From assembly GCA_038093515.1 (NCBI GenBank), contig JBBPSI010000072.1, forward strand, positions 1 to 64,000: a DNA stretch of 64,000 nucleotides. The letters run 5' to 3'. Of this stretch, positions 10,871 to 23,685 are shown piece by piece. A program made the translations under genes and the position numbers. Each line of letters opens with the position of its first letter. Position 1 is the first letter of the stretch. The notes beneath the pieces were generated by a model. It saw only the letters and a list, made by a program, of their open reading frames with translations. It searched no databases and was not told the origin of the DNA. The stretch is from Butyriboletus loyo (Eukaryota > Basidiomycota > Agaricomycetes > Boletales > Boletaceae).

Positions 10871-13586
10871 ATGCTACGCAACAAATTCTGGACGCGCGCT
10901 CCTCCGCCGAAGACCCCGAGTACTCCAAACGATGTCAAGTTTTCGTACGAAGAACTTATGCTTGGTGTATGGCGCGTCCTGGTCATGAAAGATTCACGTT
11001 TTTCGATGCCCAATTTCGGATGGAAGCAATCGGAGGACCCTTCCCAAACTTTTCCGCTGCTTTGCCGTGCTGTCTATGATGTGTACACCATTAGTCCTCG
11101 ATTGTTTGCACATACCATTATGACGCAATTCTGGTTTGCCATTGAGGGGCCACTCTCGCTCTATTTCTCTAATAGGTTGCTTTTCTTTGTGAGTGAACTA
11201 AGCTCTCCGAGATCAGTACTAACAGGTGTTACTAGATCGAGAAGAGAATTTCAGGAGGCTTCCCAAATGACCAGATACCATTTGAGTTATGCTTGGCAGT
11301 GATATCCAGAGTTGCTTGTTCTGTATTGAGCGCCTATAAGAGATGGTCATTGTGAGTTCATGAAACCATTTTGTGAACATGAACGCACCTAGGGTTCTTC
11401 TTCGACAGACGATATAACGGACACGCGTATTCCTCACGTATCAAGTATGAATACCAAGCTCGTATCTTCTCCGGTGAGTTTATGATGACCTTCATCTCCA
11501 AAGGTATCTGATGTAAATTGGGACAATTCTAGCCCAGTTGAATCTCGATCTGTCAACTTCTCAGGGTGAGTGCCTATTGCGTCGTCCGGTGTCAGTCTAT
11601 AGCTCAGGTTCGTCTAGACTATGCCACATGTAATATTGACGCCGAGGATGTATATCGATGTTTGGAGCGAGGAATGATGGTGGTGAACAATGTGATATCT
11701 TTCCTGTTACACCTCCGTTTCATCGTGCATGTCATCGGGGGTGGCTTCAATGACGGAGGGCCTGTATTCCTTGCTCTCTGCGTGTTTCCTCATCTGATGA
11801 GACAGTTCATGCCGAGTGACCTCTGGTCAAAAGGTGCGATAGCTGATGTGAATTGCATTCCTTCCACTGACTGGCCAGTTCATGTTGTGTGGGTTAGCCT
11901 ATGCGGTCAGTGCAGCGAACATGTTTTACATTCGCAAATCTGCCTTAGGAAAGCTCGTAGAGGCCGGGCTGAAACAAGAGGTTATGGCCGGAGGTATAAA
12001 CAAAATTTTGATGAATGGTAGTTTCGCAGCTTTGGCTACTTACCCACAACTGACATGACCGTTCTACATATGTCAGAGTATCGCAAGGCAAAAGACGGCC
12101 TCGGAGATATCCCCGATACTCCACCCGAAATGTTGTATGCACAGCAGCGCGCATCGTTATCGGACATGATTATTACGCTTTGTTCAGATAGTCCGACAGT
12201 AAGTCTCATCCCACTGCTCCACACAATACTGATTGTAATTTAGCTTTACTTCGCTTTGTTGGCACTCATCAGTCCTTCCAAGTTATCTATCATCCAGCTT
12301 GCTGTCCTGAACCAAACTTCGACTTCCCTGCGTGATACGTTCGCATCTATAGGGTGGGCTATGGATCTTTGGTCAAGCGAGTTTTCACGGATGAGGAACG
12401 TGTACGCTCTACTTGATGCCAAGAATAAGATGAAAGATGGTGAAACAGCATTCCCTCGTCCAGGGTATGAGGCTAATGCGGGAATGGGCATCGAAGTTCG
12501 GTAGGTTGATCACATCCTCACGAAATACACCGTTTGAAAACTCGAATTTGTGTCTCCAGGGACGTATCATTCTCCTATCCTAGCAGCGGGTCCGAACGCG
12601 CAGCCCTCTCTGGTGTTTCATTTACCATCCAGCCAGGACAACTTGTTGTCATCGTTGGCGCCAACGGAAGTGGAAAATCGACCATCATCAAGCTACTGAG
12701 TCGATTTTACGAACCCACTTCGGGCAGCATTCTGATAGATGGAATACCGATCGAAGAGTACAGAATGGATGAGCTGCGGAAGGGTATCGCGATGCTGACT
12801 CAAGAACACCAACTGTTCCCTCTGTCCGCCGAAGAAAACATCAAACTTGGCTCATCGGAGGCAGAAGCAATGGATGACCAAGAAAAGATCAAGGAGTCAG
12901 TATTGGCTGCTGGTGCGGAAGGCGTCGTGAAGAACTTTTCGAATGGATATGATACTGTGCTGGAGCCTGTCAAGACTGGTTATCTGAGCTACGCAGGTCA
13001 AGGAAACAGGGAGCTGGAAGCTATCCAACAGAACTTGGACAAACCAACAAGTATTTCGGGTGAGCGACGAGTTGTCTGATTTGTTTTCACTGTGTTTGAC
13101 TTTTTTTTGTTGGTTCTACAGGGGGAGAGAAACAAAAGCTCGTTGCGTACGTTTGATCGTGAAGCACCCATAGCTGTCGTCACGGTGATATCTCATTGGT
13201 ACTACATCTCCAGTGCCCGCACGTTCATGCGCCTCTTCACCTCACCCATCAAGCTTGTTACCGTAGACGAGCCCAGCTCAGCCCTCGATCCTGAAGCCGA
13301 ATACCGACTGTTTGCCAACCTCCGGCAGGAGAGAAAAGGTCGAACGATGATCTTCGTGACGCATCGGTTCGGGCACTTGACGAAACATGCGGACCTCATC
13401 ATGTATGTCTTCGTTCTTGTCTTGCCACTTCACAAGTCTTCCACACACTCATGTTCTTTTTTTTACTATAGTTGCATTAAAGAAGGTGCTGTCGTCGAGA
13501 CTGGCACCCATGCGGATTTGCTGTCAAGGGTAGGGGAATATGCTCGTTTGTACAACGTACAGGCGCAGGCGTTTGCGACTACGTGA
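10871..13586 (+). CDS. ABC transporter, single nucleotide-binding domain; membrane half possibly degenerate
   Basis: The C-terminal half is clear. Exon 12560-13059 has Walker A GANGSGKST and the following Q-loop region (MLTQEHQLFPLS). The 25-nt exon 13122-13146 plus its neighbours complete the signature (ISGGEKQKLVA/ARTFMR). Exon 13214-13402 has Walker B KLVTVDEPSSALD and the H-loop IFVTHRFG. Exon 13472-13586 ends ...NVQAQAFATT. Upstream, exons near 10871-11188, 11236-11351, 11393-11475 and 12256-12500 encode the poorly conserved membrane region. The frame between about 11350 and 12250 could not be joined without a frameshift or unseen introns. The family is a fungal ABC protein with one ATPase domain per chain, probably working as a dimer; the substrate is unknown. 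If the middle is truly broken, this is a pseudogene. Confidence 0.8.
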
Positions 13587-15357
13587 GCGAAGAGTGTTTA
13601 GGTTACACATGACGCGGTGACTCGCTTCGCCAGGGGCTACAACCAATTTGTCTAAAGGATGCTCACATATTCAAGAGTCTAAATTCGATGTAAGGACAGA
13701 CTATGCGGGCGATGTAGCTATCGATGTATGATTCTCCAACCTTTGTAAGTACTAGAGTGCTAGGTTCAAAACAAAACTACCATGATTATTGCATGTTGAG
13801 GCTAATATGTGTACATACATTTCGATCGCTAACCAGGTGGCGTCCAACCTCGTATACTCAAACGTTGGAGAGGGCCAATTTTGATGTCCTGTGCCAATCT
13901 ATATCGCGACGTATTCGTTCGCATCCGTCAAACTCCTACGGGCACCAACAAGACAAGAAACTCATTTCTGGAATATGGCCGTCAAAAAGTTCGCCACCTT
14001 GCTAGGAACCAAATTAACAGTGATTTCAAACGGCTATTTCAGAGCCTAGTGAATCCCGTGCGTGCCTGTGCGTATTCCTGTGGAAAAGTCACTGCAGACG
14101 CGCAGCGGTGCAGATGATATCACAGCCAGCACGAATCCCTTCTCATGGCAATTCTTATATTAGCGACTCTATGTGTGTTGCTGATTTTACTAGAGAGGGT
14201 CGTGTGAATCGCCCGCGCAAGGCTGTCCTGATCTCCTCAACGAGTCGAAGAGCAGCCATGCACACTCCTTCTCCTTGTGGTCATTCACATGCACTGGACG
14301 TATCTAAACCGGGATCTTGAAATTATCGCCTTCACACGACGGAATGCAGATTTAACTGCCAGATGGCGGTGCTCTCAAGTCTCAGTCCAACTTGAACCCC
14401 GCCGGAGCCCCGCGGTTCACACGTCAACCACCCTTCGGCTTTCAAACAAATTGCATTTGATGCTCCACAGATAGCCTGAGCCTGTTCTGTCCCGGGAAAT
14501 CGGACGGGCCACCCTCTCGTTTGATCTGATCCGCAAGTTGAAGCGCTCCATTTTCTTCTACTTCCAAGTCCAGGTTTCCTGCACCTGATTGTGGTGGAGT
14601 GTAGTTCACAGGTAGTCCCACAATGCACTTTTGTAAGCCTGCTGAAATTTCTAAAAGAGCATTTCCCGAGTATCGGGTTATCGAGATATTCTGTCCACGT
14701 TCTATGAATATCCTTGACGATGCCATCACCGAATGCATCTCAGCATCTATTTCTAGACTCATTTGCATATTTCCCACTTTCCTCCATTCATTCATCTCAG
14801 GCAACCCAGCGACCAAGATCCGCCACTGGCAAGTTCGTTTTTTTATAGGTTTTCAGGTGACTATTGTCTCGTTGCCAGACATTCACATTTCACTGTTCAC
14901 AAGACCATACTAGGACGCGAAATCGTAAAAAGAGTTCCCCAGGTACTCAGTTCCATGCCCTAGTAGATTCCGCGCTCATGGGGCAAACGACAGATCAGGA
15001 CATCGTGATGTGTTTCCTATTCAGAAAACTCAAATATCGGTTACATCCCTTAGGACAGTAACCGAGGGCCGAGATGCACTGCAATGTACCGCTTTCTTCC
15101 AATGGATCTTTGCAACTAGGTACCTTTCACATTCCAAATATAGGAGCACTGTCGCGCTGGGAATGTTAACTCTTGGCATCCTTTGAAGAATGGTCGACCA
15201 TGTTGCCTGATGCTGCATGTCGTCATCGCACTGATGATACTTACCCCACCAAGTCGGTTTCATTGTCATTCGGCAGTTGCATGGTTGTATAGGTATCGCA
15301 AGCATTCTGCCTCAAAATCCTCACCCGTCGCTCCTAATTTGCAACGCACTTCGCAAG
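13587..15357. other. Intergenic region, no supported gene
   Basis: A 124-codon open frame on the minus strand (14816-14442) has balanced composition (…IVGLPVNYTPPQSG…) but no recognisable domain, promoter or partner exon. The rest holds short frames only. Confidence 0.4.
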
Positions 15358-17798
15358 ATGAAGTCATTTCGTACCCTCACAACACTCGCATTCGCTGGGA
15401 TGATTGTGTCCCAAGCTACTGTGACACCAGTCTTTTGCGGTATCCACCTTTGATGTAATGATCGTTAGTGGCGGAATGGCAGGTCTTGTGCTCGCGAACA
15501 GACTGTCGGCCCAGCAGCTCCGTGTCGGCGTCATCCATGCTGGATCATACAATGAGTCTGGTGACCCTGTCATTGATATGCCGTATGGCGCCAGCATCTA
15601 CCTCCAGAATCCAAATGCTACCTTGCTTGGCAACCCCAAGTACGACTGGAGGTTTGTAAGTGTCCCTCAGCCTGCGTTAGGTGGTCGTGTCATCCATTAC
15701 CCGCGGTGTGGTCGATATTTCGATCGTTGACAACGTATTGCAGTGAAAAAGTCCTGGGAGGTTCTTCTGCCATAAATTCTATGGTATGGCAACGTGGCTG
15801 TAGCACGGACTACGGCGCTTGGTCCACAGTGTTTGGAAACGAAGGCTGGGATTTCGGTCCACTTCTCCCCTATTTCGAGCGCGTGGAAAACTGGACTTCT
15901 CCCAGTCACAACGCATAATACATTCCTGGAAAGACCCCCGCCGACTTTGAATCCCTGGCTTCCGTGCAAGGGCACCAGGGACTGGTTCAAGCTCGCTAAA
16001 ATACTTACATCTTCCCCCTCGATACTCTTTTCGGCGAAACTAGTGCAAGCCTGGGTTACCCGCTCAATTCTAATCCTGACGATGGGGACACTGCGTACAT
16101 TCCTCCCGCTGGGCTTGACAACTCCGTCGACATTTCCGCTGGAAAACACAGTCACGCTGCTCCGGCATATTACAACTCGACGGTGATGGCGAGACAAAAC
16201 TTGTCGGTGTTGACGGGGGCTCTTGCCAGTCGAATCATCTGGGACAACTCGACTCTTGGAAGCGGAAATATCACAGCCACGGGGGTAGAGTACATCGTCA
16301 ACGGCACGATCTATGTCATGAATGTGACACGAGAAGTCATTCTCTCTGCAGGTATTTTTTAGGGTATTAATTAAGATCATACGGCTGAGTAACGTCTATC
16401 AGGAAGCTTGAAAACACGGAACACGCAGGCGTGCCAGTGGTACTGGACTACCCACAGGTTGGCGAGAATCTGCAAGATCAGCCTTTGACCGTGATGGACT
16501 ACGTCACCAATGAAGGTGCATTGACACTCGGTAATAAACCAGTTCGGTGCCATGGTTCTCCGTTTAACATTGGCCACAGATTCGCTCACGTGGAACCAAA
16601 TTTACTTTAATGAGCAGAAGGAACTCTGGTTAGTTCTCTTCGTTATTTATTGCTGCACCGTTAATCGAAATGGATTCAGTGATACTGGCCGTACCGGCGC
16701 ATTCTCGTGGACCGCGGGTGTCAGTGGCTCGTGGCTGCTTCAAGACGTCATGTCTATGGCTAACTACACTGCGCTGCGCGCCAATCTGAACAATGTCCTT
16801 AGTAACACGACATTGACGCCACTGCAAGTCACCCAATACAACCATACCCTACAAATGGCAGGCTCTGGAGTTCCCTTCGTCGTCCCTACGTACCTGTCGC
16901 ATGGTGGTGTGGCAAGTGCTGCGCAGCCGAACGTAGGCTATGGAACTTTGGGAGCTTTTATATATTGGTTAGTAGCTGGTTTATGTGGGTGGGACAAATA
17001 ACTAACTGCCCTATCTAGTACGAGCTTTCGCGTGGATCCGTTGTAAGGTGCCTTATGATTGGACTAATGCACCTCCTCAACTTCGATTTACTAGCACATC
17101 AACTCCTCAAACCCACAGGCCTCCCCTGTAATCGACCCCAAATACATGTCATTTGACTGGGGTAAGATTCTGTCACAGGTCACCTTGAAACTAATGCTGA
17201 GCTAGATCTCGCCGTTCTGACTGCTGCAGCCCAGTTCTTAGCTTCTTCAGAGCATTTCGTTAGTTCCATCCAGTCGAGGAATACACCAAACTCTTCGGTT
17301 CAGACTGTCGGCCAGTGGTCACAATACGTGCTCGGATCGGTTATGGTCCGTACTCGTCCCGTTTTCTGCATACGTTGATTCTTACACTCACTGCCGATAC
17401 ACCCTTCCACCGGACACACAGTCCATCAATCACCCAATAGGTACATCATATCTTGTTGAGAAAATGATTAGTACGCTGACGTAGTATCCCAGGCACATCA
17501 CCAATGGCAGCACAGAAGTTAGGAGGTCAGAGCGTCGACTCTCGTTTGCAAATGATTATATTTAACGCTCGACGATCTGATCAGGTGTCCTCGATTCCCG
17601 GCTTCGTGTATATGGACTGGCGAACGTGCGCATTGTGGATGCTGGCGTCATTCCCCTTACCTTCGGCGCACCCCCTCAACAGACCACCTACACCATTGCA
17701 GAGAAGGTAAGTGTTTGAAACATTCACATAATGCCACTGCACGACTTGCATGGTTTACCCTTCAGGCATCGGATTTGATCCTAGAGGATCTCCTTTAG
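15358..17798 (+). pseudogene. Decayed GMC oxidoreductase (aryl-alcohol/choline oxidase type)
   Basis: A secreted GMC flavoprotein is readable in pieces. They are a signal peptide from ATG 15358 (MKSFRTLTTLAFAGMIVSQA), an ADP-binding motif altered to VSGGMAG, VLGGSSAINSMVWQRG, the mid domain with AGLDNSVDISAGK and many N-glycosylation sites, GVPVVLDYPQVGENLQDQPL, HPIGTSPM with the conserved His region near 17430-17510, and VYGLANVRIVDAGVIPLTFG near 17608. The reading frame breaks between signal peptide and domain (one extra T near 15433), after PSHNA (15918), and near 16400, where the segment after GSLKT is lost. The family oxidises alcohols or sugars to supply H2O2 for lignocellulose decay; this copy should be dead. 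Confidence 0.85.
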
Positions 17799-19053
17799 TG
17801 ATGATGCGAAAGCGCATTGAGACCCACAACAGAGGGTTTTCATTCTCACCACCTTCCTTTCAGTAGCAAGCCCAATGTCACTTGCTTCGGGGGTTGCATG
17901 CGAGTGGTCGACCGTTCTCCACCTGGACTCTGAATCCACCACCGCATTTATTTAACAACCTAGTAACAGTGACGGGTTGGTAATATTACACTTAGACCAT
18001 TGTGATTGAAGGACACTTTGTAATTTCGCCCAGAATAAAATTTGACTTATTTTGGCATTTTCGACATGGATCGTCGTTTGACTTGGGAGCTCAAGAGTCT
18101 GCGTAGACCATCGTCGAGATTGCCGACGTTCTGGCCCTAGTACGGAAGTATGAATTGGGACTACATAATAGTCGTGGAAACGCAGCTCACCAGAGACCCT
18201 TGCCAACCTCGGAAATCCGAGTCGCCGCTCAGTGCCATTCATCTACACTTTTAGCTGCGTCAACCAGAGCACTACCGCTGCCAAGTCTTCGCAGTGCAAT
18301 GGAGAGATATACAACCGTGCAGTGCCTATTAGGGATCTCGTCAGGGTTGCGCTGGGATTCTGGAGGCTCAAGCCTTCTATTCGTAATGAGTTGCGTTTCC
18401 GCCATTGGCATCGGCACGCCGGGGCCCGCACGGTAAAATGCTATCACAACCCGCCGGTCTTTTCTTGTTTCCATTTTGCGGACATGAGGAACATATAGCT
18501 TTGTACTGCTTTTGGACGCCGTCCTCCGTCCAACAGCATGCCGCAGGTGGGAGCAAGTCGAGTTCCCAGCTCTAGTGAATGTGGAGTTTGCCGCTCTGGG
18601 CCTCTCTGGCTGATTTTCAGTATGTTTTCTTCATATTTTTTGGGTAAAATGATCGACGGTACGCGGTATATCGCCCGTTCAGATAAGCTTGTATGATGCA
18701 ATGCAACCTTTTGCATGGATGGGTCTTCGTAGCCTCGCCGAACACAGCGATGCCATCCCAGTGTTCATTATCGCAATAAGCACCTTTGCAACGTTGCTGC
18801 ATTGCATTTCGAACTGGCACCACGTGTGCGACCCGCGCTGGCCACAGCATTCAGAAGTCGAGAAGAGTTGCTCGTCACAGGATCCAAATGGTAGGGCACC
18901 GAATATTCTTTCGGTATCTGATCGCTCCTCCCTGTCGAAGGCGACACGAGGCGTCTGCGTGCCCATGGTTGTGGCTGTTGGCGGTATCTGCCTGGGAGGC
19001 TTCAAAAGCCCACCACTCGCCTCCGTCTCTCTCGCAACGATTCTTCGCTCAAC
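17799..19053. other. Intergenic region, nothing recognised
   Basis: Overlapping short frames appear on both strands between 18155 and 19213, but none resembles a known family and several contradict each other. Confidence 0.45.
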
Positions 19054-20017
19054 ATGTCTGCGTCTATTTTTCGAGCCTTTCAGACGACTTCATCCTCGCC
19101 TTCACCTCGTGGGCACACTCAGAAGAGAATGCCCATTCATCGTGGGACGTTCTCGTTTACGAATCGACAGAGCGGGACCGCGATGGAGATGGCTAGTGAT
19201 CACACCATCGTAGGTTAGTCCGTATCTCCTCGGTGTTCATGCGCTCTGCACATCCTCATGAGACATTATTCAGGGATGCCACCTAACGATCTGGATACCC
19301 AAAAGGTTTGTAGCATCGGTGCCTGTTTAGTCTTCATACGTCACTTACAAGTCGATGACAGTGGGAGGTTCACCCGCTGGGCGCGGGTCACTCGATTCGA
19401 AACCTCAAGTACGGCAAATATTTGTCCGTAAAATCCATAGCCAAGGAAGCGTTGGTGGTGCCAAGCGACTTTCCTGTGGCGTGGCAAGTGAAGGAAGTGC
19501 ACGTTTCTGAAGAGAACGCTACTTTTTACGAGTGAGTACGCTGAACGGACTTGTCAACATGATCGAACACTTACTTGGGGTGATCGCCAGAATACGCTGG
19601 CCCGGCACCGAATTCGTTTTCGAGCTGGCAGAGTTTGGAAGTTCCAGTCCGAAGACGAAGGTGAGAGCGTTTTCCAAACCCCGCAGTAGGGCCACATCGC
19701 TCACGAGGGGTATCATCCTAGATACACATCTCGGAAGGCCAGTTGACTGCAGACCAGCAGCGATGTCGATACTGGAAGGCGAGCCGTATCCGACAAGGCT
19801 CGTTTTATCAACCCTCCGCCCCCGATCCCCAAAAGCAAGGAAGCGGAATGGGTTATAATATCTTTGGTTTCGCGGGTGAGTCCTTTGTCTTGGGGATGAT
19901 AACGACGGGCCATGATTGATATTTTTTTTTTCGAAATCAGACAAGTGGAAATCGCTAACTCCAGAAAAGAAGGTGCAGATTGCATCGCAGCCTAATCGAA
20001 GGGAACCCGCCAAATGA
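19054..20017 (+). CDS. Ricin-B-type beta-trefoil lectin-like protein with C-terminal tail
   Basis: Six exons join in one frame: 19054-19213, 19274-19305, 19362-19531, 19591-19660, 19722-19875 and 19941-20017, giving 220 aa. Three trefoil repeats are visible, with QxW-like cores TQKWEVHPLG, PVAWQVKE and QQRCRYWKA. The third is imperfect (Cys-Arg-Tyr-Trp instead of a plain QxW), so sugar binding there is doubtful. There is no signal peptide. After the trefoil come about 50 residues with GMGYNIFGFAG and a basic end (NRREPAK) that I do not recognise. Basidiomycete proteins of this fold are cytosolic lectins, often defence-related. The start at 19054 adds a 25-residue leader; ATG 19129 (MPIHRGTF) is the alternative and fits the fold better. 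Confidence 0.75.
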
Positions 20018-21096
20018 TCCTCATGACAAAGATTCCCACAAGTTTGTTCGTACAAATCTCTGCACCCGCTTTGTATCATATGTAGGTTACCGATTCCATT
20101 TCCCAAACTACGTTTGTACAACCAGCCCCGAACATTGTTGGTCTTGGCACTAACTTACTGCAACCTCTCTTTGAAATGTGCTGCAGCTACTGAGAAAAGG
20201 AGGCATAGATCGCGTCTTCTGGGGTTCATGTCTCATCGCCGTAACCCACTGCCCTGGATAGGATTCTTGAATGGCTGTGAGGTTCCTTTCTAATATCTGG
20301 CGTCGCGCTTGCTCGACTCCGATGCATGTGCATGATACATGACATATCGCAGCAAAGCACAGCCTACAGTATACATTTCTCTGTCACCTGTAGCGGACGT
20401 GGCCAAATTTAAGCAATGTGAGCTAGTAACCGAGATGACAAAGCTGCATCAAAAATACACAGACCATCTCCCCACGTGACTTTTAAGTTGTCAGACTCCA
20501 ACTGAACACTTTCGAAATTTCTTCCAGGCATGCCAATACGAGCCCATAGCGTGTCCTTCACAACTCAGACAAGGCAGATTCTGAACAGATCCAGTCAGAA
20601 ATGCATTCAGGCCAGCCGCCACGGCGCATAGTCGGCTGGTCAGCCACTCCTGAACGGGCGACGGTCAGCCTCCAATCCCATAAATATAAAAATCCATCGT
20701 GCTCAGACATGCAAGGGCAGCTTTTTCATCGTTCTATTCCCTGATCATCCTCTAGTTTTAAACGTCCAGATCAACGACAGAAATTGCGAATGCCATCGTG
20801 ACCTCCAAGGACGGGCGTGGCGTATGTCACGCTCCGTACGCTATTCCTCATGGTGCCTTGGATGGCATTCGTTCATGGAGCTAATTTGGAACCCAAGACG
20901 ATGGCGAGATCCAAATCGTTCGTGGTAACCAATGTTGCCACGGAAGCCGAACGGTACATGGAAGCAACGGCGTCCAGACCGCCGGTGTAATGTGCGCCAT
21001 GACCACGATGGCGATACATATACAAGAGGCCTTGTAAGCGCAACTACCCCATCAAAGGAGATTTTGATTGGCACTACCGATGGACTCTGACTACGA
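20018..21096. other. Intergenic region; isolated TATA-like motif, no gene recognised
   Basis: AAATATAAAAATCC (near 20682) lies about 25 bp upstream of an ATG (20709) that opens only a short frame. Possibly the relic of a small gene; nothing else supports it. Confidence 0.4.
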
Positions 21097-21640
21097 CAAT
21101 CATCCAGGACAAGCCAATGAAGTTGGCCAGGATAACAACACCAAACACCAGCCAACGCGTGTGAGAATGACGACGGATATTCAATCTCAAGATTTTCTTT
21201 CAATTACCTCAAAACACCGAGTTTATGAAGCAGCAGTCTGTCACAGGCCACCGACAAACACTCCCACCACAGCTGCCACCCCCATGCTCCTGGGTCCGGT
21301 GGAACTTGGCCATCATCCGCCGTCACGTAGGATGCCCGCCCGAGCTTTGCTCTTATCCCTCTAGTACTCTCTGCCTCTTGCTTTACCGTCTTCACCACTA
21401 CTTCGAGTTCGAGGTTCCACGTTGTGTTCGTTATCGATGTCACAGACTCGCCGAGCGGAGCAAGCGCGTCGACGACAGTTCGGTCACCTGGGCGTGCTGC
21501 AGTGTGTTTCCCGGGCGCGACAAGACCCTCTTTTAGCGGAGAATAATAACCATTTGACAACCTCGGGTCTCTGCGTAGCGTGCTCGATCACGTGGTGAAG
21601 AAAATCGCGAATACCAAGAATAAAAAGATGGGGAATCGAC
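21097..21640 (+). repeat. Copy C of the dispersed upstream segment (partial)
   Basis: Direct-orientation match to about 6001-6500: ATTTTCTTTCAATTACCTC (near 21192), CATGCTCCTGGGTCCGGTGGA, CGTCACGTAGGATGCCC and TGTGTTTCCCGGGCGCGACA all have counterparts in copy A, with scattered substitutions and small indels. Unlike copies A and B, it is not attached to the start of a DUF6606 gene. Confidence 0.75.
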
Positions 21641-23018
21641 GTTGGATGGGGGAGGGTGGATGTACATGCACCGATCGTCTCACCATAGTCCCTTCTAATA
21701 TCTTCGGAGAGGAGTGAGGGTCACGACGACATTGGACCTACTTCAGCTGAGATGGACGCGTCAAGAGTGTTCTGCCGCGTCAGGGACGTGAAGAACTGGC
21801 CGAAGAAGCTGGAAAACGCATCAGAACACGTCAACGGGTGCTTGGAGCGAAAGGATGAGCAGCGCTTTCCCAGGAGGGCTCGAGATCATGATGAGCCGGG
21901 CGAGCTGCGCAACGAAGCTCACCTATCAGGCGAATTCCACAGTGCACTATAACTTCCAGAAGCTCGTGCCCTTTGATTCTTGTCACGTTTTAGTTCACGG
22001 TTCAATGGGGTGGTGGTCGAATGCAAGAACCACCAACGACTCGGATAGTCCCCTAAAACTAAAACCAGACTTGAAACTTCGAGATCAGACGACAGTCACT
22101 CTGCTCATACAAAGGTAAAGGATGCGAGATATATAAAAAAGTGATGGAGCAATCGAGTCAATCAAGTTGTCGCCAGCGAGTCCATTCTCAACCCACGGGT
22201 CATTCCATTCGAAATCCAACACGACATCACAAAATTGCGATCTGTTTCGATACCTTTGGTAACTCCCAAGTACACCCGCGCAATGACTTGGAGGTCCGCA
22301 CGGGGCACGCACATTTGAATTTTGGTATCGCTCAATCCCTGTCAGGGCACTTTTTTTGCAATTTTTGCCGATAAGTAGTAGGTTGACGACAATTGGGAAC
22401 GGCGGAGTGGGAATTCCCAGTCGTACTGACATCCACCAGGACCAAATTACGTGGCTCACCGCCCAAACGTTCGACGTACACATTTGGCATTAGGCTTCGA
22501 TCAATCATTCCTCGGGCCCGTCTTCGGATGCGACTCAATTACGATTATTCCATAGTAGGAATGGAATCACTCAGGGTGTCATGGGCGTGTGATCATCTTC
22601 TTCGAGGTTCCATCGGAATCGGATAGTCAATTGAATTTTCGACAAGGTACGAGCAGGTGTACAGCACAATGTCGTCCGACTTTTTCCCCCAGACCGCCCC
22701 ACATCACCCCAAAAGCTGGCTGTACGTTACGATCTACCGTGAGTGGTAAGGTCGATTTCGTTGATTGAACTACTAGAATTGACGGTAATGAACGCCATTA
22801 CTGCACGGGCACCCTCGAACTTTATCGGTGACCGCGTTCGTCTGACCAACTGGGCTTTCACGATGTGTTTCAATTGGGTGGTGGTGAGAGTGCACAATAA
22901 TTGGCCGAGGCCGGGCCACCCGCACGAGCGAGCATATAAGGCAGAGGCTCCTCCGCACCTCTTTCACCCGAACATCTGCATCCTAACTACACACAGTAAC
23001 TTCCCTCACTTACAAGCA
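21641..23018. other. Intergenic region with promoter of the I66 gene
   Basis: No gene is recognised between 21641 and about 22900. CATATAAGG (near 22933), about 85 bp before the ATG at 23019, is a plausible TATA box for the inhibitor gene, preceded by GCCGGGCCACCCGCACG. Confidence 0.45.
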
Positions 23019-23685
23019 ATGGGTCGCCTTGCAGATGGGAAATATATTATTACCCTTGTGGCTTCTACAACACCATTACCAATCGGTGCATATCGCGGTC
23101 CTGAGGACACTGACCCTGTCATCGTGGGCGGCCAAGACAATGTTGTGAGTCTACTAGTTTTCGTTCAGCGCAATCGACGCTCGTGTTATCTGTTCCAAAT
23201 CTTGGAGTTCACTTTGTTTTCCTTCCCTATACGATGGAGCGATGTGCTGATTGGACCCTTACTACTCTCTTTCAGTGGACCGTCCAGAAGACGGGCGATA
23301 CCTACACTTTAACCCTCGACTACCCTGAGCATCCTCGGTTGAGCAAAGGGATTGATGGGAAAGTGTTTGTAGCTGCCAATCCAACTGCAGACACCTGGAA
23401 AATTGAAGGACCGGAGGGTGGACCCTACGTGTCAGTGCCTATCTGCCTTTTGGTGTAGTTTTCTGCCGCCGAAATTCAAACTAAAAAACGCCAGGATCGC
23501 GGTACCTGGCGATATGTGGCCATTGCATGCGTGGACTGTGAGGAACGTGGACCCCCAGTCTGCTGTGCGGAAAGTCTATTAATGAAGACTTATTGATACT
23601 GAGACCAATTACGCCACAGGTCGTTCTCGGCGTCTTCGAGTTTCCGCAGGATGGCCAGTTGTGGAACTTCGTTCGTGTTGGTTGA
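23019..23685 (+). CDS. Peptidase inhibitor I66 (cospin/mycospin-like beta-trefoil)
   Basis: Exons 23019-23144, 23276-23430, 23495-23564 and 23620-23685 give 138 aa, the usual length of this family. It starts MGRLADGKYIITL, has the repeat cores NVWTVQKTGDTYTL, TADTWKIEGPEGGPYVIAVP and HAWTVRNV, and ends GQLWNFVRVG, all typical of fungal I66 serine-protease inhibitors. There is no signal peptide, as is usual for these cytosolic mushroom proteins, which are thought to protect against grazing animals and parasites. The intron-2 donor GTCAGT (23431) was chosen because only it keeps the VIAVPGD frame. Confidence 0.85.

Noticed and set aside
14442..14816. 124-codon minus-strand frame that might be a gene
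   Set aside because: Composition is plausible, but there are no domains, splice partners or promoter, and a second overlapping frame on the same strand is equally open.
20841..21203. 120-codon minus-strand frame
   Set aside because: No start context, no family resemblance, and it overlaps the border of repeat copy C; likely chance.
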